Positions 8,920-16,588 of a DNA stretch of 30,245 nt are shown here, in pieces. Position numbers and translations under genes: made by a program. The stretch is taken from positions 1 through 30,245 of the IMG/VR virus record IMGVR_UViG_3300020312_000083; one strand, given 5' to 3'. The stretch is from a virus. Each line of letters starts with the position of its first letter. The first letter of the stretch is position 1. The notes below the pieces were generated by a model. That model was not told where the DNA came from and ran no database searches. It was given only the letters and a program-made list of their open reading frames with translations.

Positions 8920-9329
8920 TAAGCACTACCTTGAGGTGGATATGCAGGTGTAGCAATATTTAAAGATGCAACAGGACAATCAGGAAATGTTATTAAATCA
9001 ACATCAGCATTAGAATCTGGTAAATCTCTTAACTCCTGTCTCCATGTTTGAAGTGCTGTTTTATCATCAGAGCTTAATGGAGAATCAGCAACAAGAGCCC
9101 AATCAGTATCTTTTAAAAGATTATTTCTAATAGACCTAATCCCATCTTTTCTGTTGGTTTCATAATTATCAATAGTCTCTTGAGTTTCTGCTTTTGCTCT
9201 ATCCCACTGTTCATCAGTAAAGTCTTTATTAATCCTTTGACCATAAGTTGGTGAGCTAGGATCGTCATCCCTTACATTCATTTGCGGTCTTGTAGAAAAA
9301 ACCGGAAAATCACTTTGTTGATAAGCCAT
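8919..9329 (-). CDS. Tail-assembly-chaperone-like protein (larger copy)
   Basis: A 136-residue protein. Residues 68-105 read RNNLLKDTDWALVADSPL, then a spacer, TWRQELRDLP and a final FPD. This is the pattern of the phage tail assembly chaperone family (RxxLLxxxDWxxLxDxPL...YRQxLRDLP...FP). The N-terminal 60 residues contain FPVFSTRPQMNVRDDDPSS and a helix with DEQWDRAKAETQET. TTAGGAG lies just upstream of the ATG. It shares the C-terminal domain with the 94-residue protein upstream, so the two are probably ancient duplicates. A role helping fibre proteins fold or attach is inferred from the family and from the adjacent fibre genes. Confidence 0.75.
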   Translation of the reverse strand: MAYQQSDFPVFSTRPQMNVRDDDPSSPTYGQRINKDFTDEQWDRAKAETQETIDNYETNRKDGIRSIRNNLLKDTDWALVADSPLSSDDKTALQTWRQELRDLPDSNADVDLITFPDCPVASLNIATPAYPPQGSA

Positions 9330-9389
9330 ATTTTTACTCCTAATTTTTTAATAAACTATACTATTTTTTTAAAACAATCAACATAACTA

Positions 9390-9674
9390 TTATAGAAAAC
9401 TTGGCTTATTTGGAAAATCTACATAAGGAAAATCAGTATGAGAAGGTAAATCTCTTAACGATTGCCTATATGCGTTAGCCTCTGTTTTTTGAGAATCTGT
9501 TAATTGACAGTCAGCAAGAGCAACCCAGTCGCTGTCTTTCAACAAATCATTTCTCATACCTCTTTTTACAATAGAGTCATTTGTTTTTGTTAATTCTGTA
9601 TCTTCTTCTGGAATACTTACATCAATTTCAATGTATTTATTAAGTGTTCCATCATATACTTGTTGTTTTGCCAT
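9390..9674 (-). CDS. Tail-assembly-chaperone-like protein (smaller copy)
   Basis: A 94-residue protein whose residues 41-88 (RNDLLKDSDWVALADCQL, then YRQSLRDLP and DFPYVDFPNKP) follow the same tail assembly chaperone pattern as the neighbouring 136-residue protein. The first 30 residues form a different beta-rich piece (VYDGTLNKYIEIDVSIPEE). The two copies differ enough at the ends that they may serve different fibres. It starts 8 bases after the fibre-like gene ending at 9683. A 60-base gap separates it from the next gene; that gap is AT-rich. Confidence 0.75.
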   Translation of the reverse strand: MAKQQVYDGTLNKYIEIDVSIPEEDTELTKTNDSIVKRGMRNDLLKDSDWVALADCQLTDSQKTEANAYRQSLRDLPSHTDFPYVDFPNKPSFL

Positions 9675-9682
9675 GATATTAA

Positions 9683-10456
9683 TTACACCGTAATTGCATA
9701 TAAAGCAACGATACCTTCTGTAAAATTTCCAGCTGCATTATAAACATAAAAAGCATCTGCGTAATTTGAAACGGGTTGACTATTAGAAGCACCGGCTACT
9801 CCCCATTCCCTATCCATATAAGTACCAGAAGCAGCAGTTCTAGTAGAAGAATCCCACTGATATCCCGATGCTTTCAGATTATTTTCGTATATAAAATGAG
9901 AGTAAAATCTAGGAGAGTAAGCATTACCATTGTAATCTTGTACGGCATATGTATTACTAGCATAAGGATAACTTAAACCACCAAAATATCCTGGTGACAT
10001 ATAGTTCTGATTCATGCCATAATTTGTTCCTTGATAACTTCCTCCTTGATAAACCCGAAATATTGAAGTGTTCCATTGATTTCCTGTGGAAACAGATGAT
10101 CCATTATTGTAAGGTAATATCCTTATTTGAAAAGTATTTACAGCTGAATTAGTTGATACTCCCCAAAAATGCAATTCATAAGAACGAATATTTGAAGCCG
10201 TCATAGATGCTTTTTTAGAAAGCATAAAATTAGCAGGTGTTGAGGTTTTTAAATCTATAGAACCACAAAATTGTTTTACAGGATCACCAGCTCCAGCCCA
10301 TGATAAAGTTCCGCTTCCATTTGTCTGTAAAAATTGAGCTGCTGTTCCATCTGCTGTGGGCCAAGTATAAGATGTATTTCTTGATTTTATTTTTACATCT
10401 TTTGCAGCGGCTGAAGAAAGAGTTAGATCATCATTAGATTTAACTTCAGAAACCAT
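9683..10456 (-). CDS. Fibre-like protein, paralogue 4 of 4 (257 residues)
   Basis: The last member of a tandem family of four. The N-terminus keeps one copy of the family linker (PTADGTAAQ, then NGSGTLSW at 46-53) but begins with a different leader (MVSEVKSNDDLTLSS). The body is rich in Tyr, Ser, Asn and Gly, as in receptor-binding beta structures. The C-terminus, FTEGIVALYAITV, matches the DGIVELYA or DGMVEMYG endings of the paralogues. The start is coupled as TAATG to paralogue 3. It is shorter than the others because one linker copy is missing. Role as an adhesin or fibre tip is inferred from composition and context. Confidence 0.75.
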   Translation of the reverse strand: MVSEVKSNDDLTLSSAAAKDVKIKSRNTSYTWPTADGTAAQFLQTNGSGTLSWAGAGDPVKQFCGSIDLKTSTPANFMLSKKASMTASNIRSYELHFWGVSTNSAVNTFQIRILPYNNGSSVSTGNQWNTSIFRVYQGGSYQGTNYGMNQNYMSPGYFGGLSYPYASNTYAVQDYNGNAYSPRFYSHFIYENNLKASGYQWDSSTRTAASGTYMDREWGVAGASNSQPVSNYADAFYVYNAAGNFTEGIVALYAITV

Positions 10457-11403
10457 TAAACAACTCCGTCTTTAAACCATCCTGAAAGTACAAATGTACC
10501 ATTATTAATATTACTCCCATTAGCAAGGTGAACTTTAAAAGTCATTGTATGTGTTACACCTACTGTACCAAATGGAGTAGTTGAACTGTTATATACAACA
10601 CCAAAATTATAGCCGTCATATTGACTCCAATCAATATTGTGTGCACTTCCCCATGACATCATTGTTCCAAAAGGATAACCCCTAGCGTTCCAATATATAT
10701 AACTACCACAAATTCCTGCACCTCTATAACCTGTGCTGTTGTAAGATAATTTTTGACCTGAGGTTGTAAAATCACACGATCCACCAAAATACTGAGTACT
10801 TGGATAAAATCCACTTCCAGCAGTATAACTATACATTCCAGAATTTGTATTTCTTCCGTAAGAGCCAAAATAACTTACCCCGTGAGTTTGAAGGTCTACT
10901 TGACCAGCTGTTGTTGTTCCTGCTTGATCATAATTTCTAATAGCAGGATAAGCCTGATAACTATGAGCCATCCCACTAACTGACCAAAAATCCAATCTTA
11001 AGGCAAGAACATCGCTTGGTGTTGTTGTTATTGCTGTTGGTACACTTAAGTCAATTTCCGCTGTATTTCCTGTAACTGATTCGTCAAAAACAACTTTGTC
11101 TAAAAATTGCCAACCCTGCTCTGTGCCGTCTGGTGTTGATGTTGGACTAGTTACAGTTCCCCATCTTGTATCTCCACCTGTAGAGTTTGACTGTAAAAAT
11201 TGACCAGAACTTCCATCAGTGTTTGGTAAAGTATAAGTTAAGGAAGAGCCGTCTGCACTTTTAAAAGTTTCTTGAGAACCCCATCCAAGATTTCCACTTC
11301 CGTCAGTATTCATTACTTGACCAGCTGTGCCATCTGCGGCAGGTAGTTTAAAAGCTGTTGTACTGTTTTGTGACTGAATATTTTTAACTACTATTTTACC
11401 CAT
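10456..11403 (-). CDS. Fibre-like protein, paralogue 3 of 4 (315 residues)
   Basis: The N-terminus MGKIVVKNIQSQN leads to PAADGTAGQ and DGSGNLGW (34-41), with a second, degenerate linker near 74-81 (STGGDTRW). After about residue 95 the sequence is a Tyr/Gly/Ser-rich beta domain with many aromatic residues, such as YGRNTNSGMYSYTAGSGFYP. It ends in FVLSGWFKDGVV, related to the shared ending of the family but more diverged. No catalytic motif, signal or membrane segment is seen. The conserved linker with a variable body is the usual design of phage receptor-binding proteins; the specific receptor cannot be told. Confidence 0.75.
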   Translation of the reverse strand: MGKIVVKNIQSQNSTTAFKLPAADGTAGQVMNTDGSGNLGWGSQETFKSADGSSLTYTLPNTDGSSGQFLQSNSTGGDTRWGTVTSPTSTPDGTEQGWQFLDKVVFDESVTGNTAEIDLSVPTAITTTPSDVLALRLDFWSVSGMAHSYQAYPAIRNYDQAGTTTAGQVDLQTHGVSYFGSYGRNTNSGMYSYTAGSGFYPSTQYFGGSCDFTTSGQKLSYNSTGYRGAGICGSYIYWNARGYPFGTMMSWGSAHNIDWSQYDGYNFGVVYNSSTTPFGTVGVTHTMTFKVHLANGSNINNGTFVLSGWFKDGVV

Positions 11404-11412
11404 AATATTTTC

Positions 11413-12348
11413 CTATACATCTATTCCATTTTTAAAATGAGCATAAAGCTCAACTATACCGTCAATCCAATTAGCTGTTTGGTTATTTGAAAGTATAAAG
11501 CCACCCATGCGAGCACTAGGGCCACCCACGAGTTGTCCATGAGACACAACACGCTCAAAATTATTTCCAGGAGCATTATGAATATTGCAAATATTTAAAT
11601 ATGTTTTATTTGTGATGGCATTATATATTAATATCTCTTGATCCATATGCTGAGTGCCAGAATCTACATTACCACCACCTAATCCGTTAGCGTCATCAAA
11701 AATACTTGATGTAGTATTGTATTGAGATACTATTTGAGAATAATTTGGCTGTATGTAATTAGCACTAGACGGAGCATAACTAAACCCCTGGGGATTACCA
11801 CTGCTGCCGGTATTATGAGCACCACCTGCAACATACTCATAGCCAGCTGAAGAAAGAGCTGAGCCACTTTGATCTGTCAATTGCAATTTCTGACTCCAAT
11901 AATTTGAATTGGCAATTCTTAAGCCATATAATTTTACTGTATACCCTAATATTTCTGATAAATCTGTAGTATAAGCAGTTGGCACAGTAAGCGTAAATGT
12001 TGCGGCGGGCGTAGAATTTGTTATATCAACTCTATCACATAATCTTAATCCTGTTTCTTTTGGCGAAGAACCAGAAACAGTAAAAGGATTTGTCGCACTA
12101 AATGTTGATAAGTTACCTGCTCCGTCTGTTCTAAAAGCTAAACCATCAGATGCAATGCTATTTGGAAAATTTAGTGTCGTGTTTCCGTCTTGTGTTTTTA
12201 TAGGTAAAGAATCAGATGTAAAAGCTAATGTTCCTAATCCATCTGTTGATTTAACCATCTGACCAGCTGTTCCGTCAGCTGTCATCCATGTAAGTTCTGG
12301 AGAACCTCCTGTTGTGTTTTGTAATTTATTTACTACTACTTTACTCAT
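11413..12348 (-). CDS. Fibre-like protein, paralogue 2 of 4 (311 residues)
   Basis: Starts MSKVVVNKLQNTTGG, followed by MTADGTAGQ and DGLGTLAF (36-43), and a second linker DGAGNLST at 75-82. The body is a beta-rich domain that opens with RLCDRVDITNSTPAATFTLT, aligned with the LLDKVD and FLDKVV segments of its neighbours. Its C-terminus NWIDGIVELYAHFKNGIDV is the clearest example of the shared ending. The gene is separated from its neighbours by only 9 and 15 bases, each with its own start context. Fibre or adhesin function is inferred. Confidence 0.75.
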   Translation of the reverse strand: MSKVVVNKLQNTTGGSPELTWMTADGTAGQMVKSTDGLGTLAFTSDSLPIKTQDGNTTLNFPNSIASDGLAFRTDGAGNLSTFSATNPFTVSGSSPKETGLRLCDRVDITNSTPAATFTLTVPTAYTTDLSEILGYTVKLYGLRIANSNYWSQKLQLTDQSGSALSSAGYEYVAGGAHNTGSSGNPQGFSYAPSSANYIQPNYSQIVSQYNTTSSIFDDANGLGGGNVDSGTQHMDQEILIYNAITNKTYLNICNIHNAPGNNFERVVSHGQLVGGPSARMGGFILSNNQTANWIDGIVELYAHFKNGIDV

Positions 12349-12363
12349 ATTCCACCTTTTTTA

Positions 12364-13287
12364 TTACGGGTAATTCACATTAGCGTCTTGCATTAATCCA
12401 TACATTTCAACCATTCCATCATTCCAATTAGTTCCATTAGCACTCACAATCTGTACTCCATAAGGCTTTGAACTTAAAGCCCTCCAACCATTATATTGAT
12501 TTTGTATAAAACAAGCCTCACCACACATTCCAAATGCTTGATTATTTGCATCAGATGCACCATATGCCCACCAAACCGAAGGCATTGCATTGCCCATATA
12601 GGCATATACATGGGCAGTAACACCTTTTCCATACTGTGTGGTACTTGAGGTATCATTAAAAGCTACAGTGCTAGTTCCAAACATACTTTGGTTCATTGCA
12701 TTTGATGATTCAATATAACTACTATTACTTGATTGCCAGTCAGATGCACCTGATCCCTGCCCAGAGGTCCTTCTCCAACCAGCCATATTTTGTGTGTTTT
12801 GATGAACAGAATTTCCACTATTATCTATAAATCTCATATATAAATAATCACCGTTATTTGTATTTCCTAGTCCTATTATTTTTAAATAAATACCTATCAT
12901 AGAAGCAGTGTTAGTTACATAGCTTGATGGAAAAACGAAATTAATGTTAGCACTAGCAGGAGTAGACACACAGTCAACTTTATCTAATAGATAATAACCA
13001 TATCTTCTGTTTGTACTATTTCCTGATTGATACATAGGGTTAGCAGGTGCGTTTGCATAACCTATATTACCTGATCCGTCTGTTTTTAAGGCTTGATTAG
13101 CACTACCAGCAGCGGCAGGGAAAGTATATGTAAGATTAGGTCTTTTTATTGATGATGAATAATTAGTCCAACCTAAATTGCCAGACCCATCTGTTTTTAA
13201 TTGATCATTTGCGACTGGTGTTGCTGTTGGTAAAGTAAGAGCAGTACCGCCACTATATTGAATTTCATCTACGACTAATTTTGACAT
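12364..13287 (-). CDS. Fibre-like protein, paralogue 1 of 4 (307 residues)
   Basis: Starts MSKLVVDEIQYSGG and carries two well-preserved linkers, DGSGNLGW (33-40) and DGSGNIGY (70-77). Residues from about 97 (YYLLDKVDCVSTPASANINF) begin the variable beta domain, rich in Asn, Ser, Gly, Tyr and Trp. The ending WNDGMVEMYGLMQDANVNYP matches the family C-terminus. It follows the fibre-base-like protein by 9 bases. The repeated linker resembles modules found in phage tail fibres and head fibres. The protein could decorate the tail or the head; the adjacent fibre genes favour the tail. Confidence 0.75.
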   Translation of the reverse strand: MSKLVVDEIQYSGGTALTLPTATPVANDQLKTDGSGNLGWTNYSSSIKRPNLTYTFPAAAGSANQALKTDGSGNIGYANAPANPMYQSGNSTNRRYGYYLLDKVDCVSTPASANINFVFPSSYVTNTASMIGIYLKIIGLGNTNNGDYLYMRFIDNSGNSVHQNTQNMAGWRRTSGQGSGASDWQSSNSSYIESSNAMNQSMFGTSTVAFNDTSSTTQYGKGVTAHVYAYMGNAMPSVWWAYGASDANNQAFGMCGEACFIQNQYNGWRALSSKPYGVQIVSANGTNWNDGMVEMYGLMQDANVNYP

Positions 13288-13296
13288 ATTTTTCTC

Positions 13297-13974
13297 CTAA
13301 GTCATCGTAATAGTGCTGCCTAATTCTAATACAGCATGTTGTGTTGCGTCAATAACTTCTATACTAGCACTTGCAGCAACATTTAATGTTCCAGTTACAT
13401 TTAATTGACCTAATGTAACAGATTTATCAGCAATTGTTCCATCTACCCAAAAAGGTGATATTTCATTACTATAAGCTGTATCAGCAATTAAATAAACAGC
13501 GTTATCAAAAACAGTAACATTACCTGATCCTGATATTGTTGTTCCTGTTTTTCCTACAAATACAGAACCCAATGTAAATCCACCTGTTGTTTCAGGTATC
13601 ACTCCTTGAGCACCTGTAATAGTTCCTGATGCAGACGCAATGTCTACAGCAGATAAAACACCAGATTTTTCGGCAGGCATTGTTACGAAAACATTTTTTT
13701 CGGCAGCAGCAAAATTTACTAATGCATCTGAATTAGATGATTCAAAAACAAAATCTCTTGATAATGTGGTGCCAGAGCTTGTATAGGTTCCAATACCTGT
13801 TTCCCATGTGTTATTTGCTGAGTCTACAATAGCATATTGAGTTCTTGCTCCATCTCCTAGAACAGAAAAAGCCTGAAAGCCATCAGCGGCTCCGGCAAGT
13901 GTAAGCGTTCCCGTACCAGAAGTGGTACTGGTTTCTTTTACTCTATCTGCTATTTGCAAACTAAAATGAGGCAT
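13297..13974 (-). CDS. Tail fibre base protein, 225 residues
   Basis: Residues about 8-108 form a widespread fibre module: ADRVKETSTTSGTGTLTLAG, then YAIVDSANNTWETGIGTYTS, TLSRDFVFESSN and NVFVTMPAEKSGV. The C-terminal part is a Gly/Thr/Val-rich beta region that ends ATQHAVLELGSTITMT. This module usually sits at the virion-proximal end of fibres. The gene is coupled by TAATG to the upstream structural gene and stands just before four fibre-like paralogues, so it may be the common attachment point for them. That last step is inference. Confidence 0.8.
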   Translation of the reverse strand: MPHFSLQIADRVKETSTTSGTGTLTLAGAADGFQAFSVLGDGARTQYAIVDSANNTWETGIGTYTSSGTTLSRDFVFESSNSDALVNFAAAEKNVFVTMPAEKSGVLSAVDIASASGTITGAQGVIPETTGGFTLGSVFVGKTGTTISGSGNVTVFDNAVYLIADTAYSNEISPFWVDGTIADKSVTLGQLNVTGTLNVAASASIEVIDATQHAVLELGSTITMT

Positions 13975-14426
13975 TAAGCAATCCTTATTATAGCATTACT
14001 AGCATCAGGTGTCGGAAACTGAATGGTGAAATCCCCAGAACTTGATGATTTATTTGATCCAAAATCAAGAACACATACCGCTTTATTGGATTGTGTTGAA
14101 TTATAAATTAAAGCACCTCTAGCTGTAATAGTAGAAGTACTCCAAGTCGTATCAGCAAAATCTGTAATAGCTGTTGTTCCTGAAGGGTTAGATGGTGTTA
14201 CATTAGTTAAAGTATTTCCGCCAGCTACATAAGCTGTTCCGCTTGCTTCATCACTTGTAGAATATGCCGTAGTGCCAGCACCCATAGTCGCTGTGTCGGC
14301 ATATAAAGCAATTTTAAATGTTGCACCTGTTCCAGATGATCCACCTCCTGATCCGTTGTAGAAATTATGCACACCTTGTAAAAGTTCTACTTTAAAACTT
14401 GTGCACATTGCTTGTGTTATAGCCAT
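13974..14426 (-). CDS. Beta-rich virion protein of a conserved phage family, 150 residues
   Basis: Starts MAITQAMCTSFKVELLQGVH with AAGGAG 8 bases upstream. A Gly/Ser-rich loop (GSGGGSSGTG) follows, then KIALYADTATMGAGTTAYST and several Thr-rich strands, with DFTIQFPTPDASNAIIRIA at the end. I recall proteins with this start and the ALYTSSA-like strand as conserved minor tail or structural proteins of many podoviruses and siphoviruses. There is no enzymatic motif. It lies one base after the previous gene and is coupled to the fibre-base gene, consistent with a tail surface or adaptor role. Confidence 0.75.
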   Translation of the reverse strand: MAITQAMCTSFKVELLQGVHNFYNGSGGGSSGTGATFKIALYADTATMGAGTTAYSTSDEASGTAYVAGGNTLTNVTPSNPSGTTAITDFADTTWSTSTITARGALIYNSTQSNKAVCVLDFGSNKSSSSGDFTIQFPTPDASNAIIRIA

Positions 14427-14427
14427 A

Positions 14428-14718
14428 TTACATTCTCCTTATAATTTCAGCGAGGTCATCATGTCCCTGTTGGGACAATGTACCACAAATAGTCGTACGC
14501 TCAGACAATATAGCTTGTTGCATATAATATCTCAATACCTTGTGGACATTTTCTTTAAATGCTTCTGCCTGGTCTCGTATTGCAGGCGGAGCATCTTGGG
14601 AAACTGAGATAATGTGACTGGTTGCTCTATCGGCCCAATGATCACTATCTAGTCCCTTATTATCTGTTGTTATTACATTAACTGTTCCGGTTTTTACGCC
14701 TAATTCATCTGAAAACAT
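14428..14718 (-). CDS. Conserved small phage protein, 96 residues, function unknown
   Basis: The N-terminus (VKTGTVNVITTDNKGLDSDH) is beta-like and the C-terminal two thirds are helical, with APPAIRDQAEAFKENVHKVL and HDDLAEIIRRM. I recall this arrangement as a small conserved gene beside neck genes in marine podoviruses, but no function is assigned to it. There is no membrane segment, and a single Cys. The start is coupled by TAATG to the adaptor gene upstream and the stop lies one base from the next start. A minor virion or assembly role is the best guess. Confidence 0.7.
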   Translation of the reverse strand: MFSDELGVKTGTVNVITTDNKGLDSDHWADRATSHIISVSQDAPPAIRDQAEAFKENVHKVLRYYMQQAILSERTTICGTLSQQGHDDLAEIIRRM

Positions 14719-15389
14719 TAAGTCACCTCTATTCTTAAACTATCATAACGATATTCATCTCTCCTATCTCTGCCTTCAAATAGGTTTTTCTGTCGTGATA
14801 TTTCCTCTGCGAACCTTTTTTCGTATTCTTGTTGTAAGGTAGGTTCTCCCTTCATAAAAATATATGCCTCAATTAATGATCCGTATAAAAGAGCATTTCT
14901 TGCATTTAAAGATAAATAAGTACCATCAGTATTTGTTACTAAACTAGGCGGTTTGTACAAATAATTTAATTCCATTGTGTAAATTGCGTCTGGTGTAGGT
15001 GAAAGTAAAAAAGTATTATCTTCATTTTCTATAACCGCACCAGCATCAAAATCAGCATAGTATTTTGGTATTCCTTGTAAAGATGCTTGATTTGGATCGT
15101 AATCATATGCTTGTATAAAAGACGGATGTTTTTTATCAAGATAATGATAATCTCCATTTGCATCAATTGCAGCTAAAGAGAATGACGCAAGATAATCACT
15201 TGGTCCTTTTAAAAATCTATTACCAGCAGTGCATTGACCAGTTGATGTTTTTCTAAATACATTTATCTGAACAAGCTCTAATAATCTTTCTTCAGCATTT
15301 TTAATAAAATCATCTAATGAATTTACAAAAGTTGTTTCATTGTTTTGTGTATAATTTTGAATAAGTGATTTTAATTCTGCTAATGTCAT
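14718..15389 (-). CDS. Head-tail adaptor / tail tube gatekeeper-like protein, 223 residues
   Basis: The N-terminus is a helical segment (MTLAELKSLIQNYTQNNETT, then FIKNAEERLLELVQINVFRK) followed by a beta domain with LKGPSDYLASFSLAAID and ELNYLYKPPSLV. A long C-terminal helix follows (LIEAYIFMKGEPTLQQEYEK). This helix-beta-helix order is typical of podovirus adaptor or tail-tubular-A-like proteins that ring the portal. It overlaps the zinc-ribbon gene by ATGA and is followed by TAATG. It may pair with the gp4-like protein at 15721-16404 in the neck. The precise ring position is inference. Confidence 0.75.
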   Translation of the reverse strand: MTLAELKSLIQNYTQNNETTFVNSLDDFIKNAEERLLELVQINVFRKTSTGQCTAGNRFLKGPSDYLASFSLAAIDANGDYHYLDKKHPSFIQAYDYDPNQASLQGIPKYYADFDAGAVIENEDNTFLLSPTPDAIYTMELNYLYKPPSLVTNTDGTYLSLNARNALLYGSLIEAYIFMKGEPTLQQEYEKRFAEEISRQKNLFEGRDRRDEYRYDSLRIEVT

Positions 15390-15721
15390 GTTGTTACCAC
15401 CGTTACTGTTCCAACATTTGATTCAATAGCAGACAAAGAAAAAGCATATCCAATAGGATCAAATGTTTTATCTGTAAATGCGTTTACCTTAGTAGTTTTT
15501 ACTACACCTTCGCCCGCAGGCGTATCTTTATCTGGTCTAGGTTCCCATAGAGCTTCTGGGTCTATTACATTTACTCGTAATTCTAATTGTGGTTGTTTTG
15601 GTTCCCAACAACTAGGGCAAGTTTTTAGACCGTTCCACTCTTTATGTAATTGTTTTAAGTAATAGCGTTGTCCACATCTATCACATTGACCAAGAGCATT
15701 TTTTCCAGCAGCATAAGCCAT
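15386..15721 (-). CDS. Zinc-ribbon structural protein, 111 residues
   Basis: Two CxxC pairs at C13/C16 and C35/C38, with LKQLHKEWNGLKTCPSCWEP between and after, form a clear zinc ribbon. The pattern CDRCG...W.GL..C..CWE.K.PQ is one I recall from a small gene beside neck proteins in many tailed phages. The middle is Pro/Asp-rich (WEPRPDKDTPAG). The end, SLSAIESNVGTVTVVTT, matches the repeat unit of the 147-residue protein and the tail of the 107-residue protein. It is coupled to both neighbours. A structural metal-stabilised connector is more likely than a regulator, given its place. Confidence 0.8.
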   Translation of the reverse strand: MAYAAGKNALGQCDRCGQRYYLKQLHKEWNGLKTCPSCWEPKQPQLELRVNVIDPEALWEPRPDKDTPAGEGVVKTTKVNAFTDKTFDPIGYAFSLSAIESNVGTVTVVTT

Positions 15722-16404
15722 TATGTTAGCCTCCTATAACTACGCATAGAAGGTCGTATCTGATAACTTTCTCTTACTTCATCTTGTTCTGCCGCTCTTT
15801 TAAATTCTTCTTCGTAAACAGCTTTTAAAAGTTGTGTTCTTTCTGGTGCTCTTTTTATAGATAGATAATAAGCAAGACCACTAGCTAAACATGGGTAAAA
15901 TCTAAATGGAACTTGCATAGTGTTTGGGCCATGATCAGCATCGTCAATTCTTTCTAAATAATTATAAACAATTTTGTCGCTGTTATTATTTGATGTCGGC
16001 CATATTTTTATTTTTGGAGTAATTTGTTTATCTACAAAATATTGACTTGGCGTGCTTTCACTAGATTTATCTGGAATTTGTAAATATTCTTTACGACCAA
16101 TTGCTTGAATAATTGTATCAGTATTTTTGCCATTTACTACTTTACGAGTAGCAACACCTAAAACATCAATTGCACCAGTCGGTAAATCATAACTTGTTTG
16201 ACCTTTTGTAAGTGTTTGAATTTTTTCTTTTACAGTCCATTGATTAAGACCTCTATTAGCCCAATCAGCTAACATAAGATTTATACTTCTTTGAGCTGTT
16301 TTTAAATCATAGCCAGTTCGTAGTTGTAAGCCACATCTTTCAAATGCCTCTTCAACATATTCAGCAACATCTAATTCAAAATCCTTACTATTACTAACTG
16401 CCAT
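15721..16404 (-). CDS. Neck protein, P22 gp4-like head-completion adaptor
   Basis: A 227-residue protein with the signature region DLKTAQRSINLMLADWANRG near residues 33-52, then KGQTSYDLPTGAIDVLGVAT, a beta domain and a C-terminal helix (KAVYEEEFKRAAEQDEVRES). This signature is one I recall for gp4-like tail accessory factors, which bind the portal ring and seal packaged DNA. P22 gp4 also has muramidase activity, but no catalytic motif is evident here. It follows the 59-residue gene by 4 bases and is coupled as TAATG to the zinc-ribbon gene. Confidence 0.8.
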   Translation of the reverse strand: MAVSNSKDFELDVAEYVEEAFERCGLQLRTGYDLKTAQRSINLMLADWANRGLNQWTVKEKIQTLTKGQTSYDLPTGAIDVLGVATRKVVNGKNTDTIIQAIGRKEYLQIPDKSSESTPSQYFVDKQITPKIKIWPTSNNNSDKIVYNYLERIDDADHGPNTMQVPFRFYPCLASGLAYYLSIKRAPERTQLLKAVYEEEFKRAAEQDEVRESYQIRPSMRSYRRLT

Positions 16405-16408
16405 TTCA

Positions 16409-16588
16409 TTATCCTATTTTAGTAAATTTTCTTTTACCAGGAGCTATTGCACCACATCCTATATTTCCAGACCTTGTGCCTGGTTGTATAGCTCGACCAT
16501 TATAACTTACTAATCCACCTGTGTTAAATTTTTTTATTTTAGTTGAGTCTTGTATTTGTTCACCCATTTGCGATCGTGATATGGGCAT
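16409..16588 (-). CDS. Small Gly/Lys-rich protein, 59 residues, MPISRSQMG family
   Basis: Found by direct translation. The ATG shares its base with the preceding TAA (TAATG) and the frame stays open to a TAA at 16411-16409, four bases before the next ATG. The product begins MPISRSQMGEQIQDSTKIKK, then FNTGGLVSYNGRAIQPGTRS, and ends in a basic Gly-rich tail (GCGAIAPGKRKFTKIG). I recall the MPISRSQMG start from small proteins of marine phages, without a known function. The tail resembles the end of the 70-residue protein at 26210-26422. It is too basic and flexible to be an enzyme; a virion-associated or DNA-binding role is possible. Confidence 0.75.
   Translation of the reverse strand: MPISRSQMGEQIQDSTKIKKFNTGGLVSYNGRAIQPGTRSGNIGCGAIAPGKRKFTKIG

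Noticed and set aside
9355-9381. Possible promoter in the gap before the 136-residue chaperone-like gene (TTGATT and TATAGT on the minus strand).
   Set aside because: Spacing is only 15 bases and the gap is a generic AT-rich spacer, so chance is a sufficient explanation.
9683-13974. A diversity-generating retroelement acting on the fibre array.
   Set aside because: No reverse transcriptase gene and no template/variable repeat pair were seen; the paralogues differ throughout their bodies, not at scattered adenine positions.
15386-15721. The zinc-ribbon protein as a transcription regulator.
   Set aside because: It sits between two neck genes with overlapping starts and ends in a structural beta unit shared with virion proteins; no DNA-binding helix follows the ribbon.
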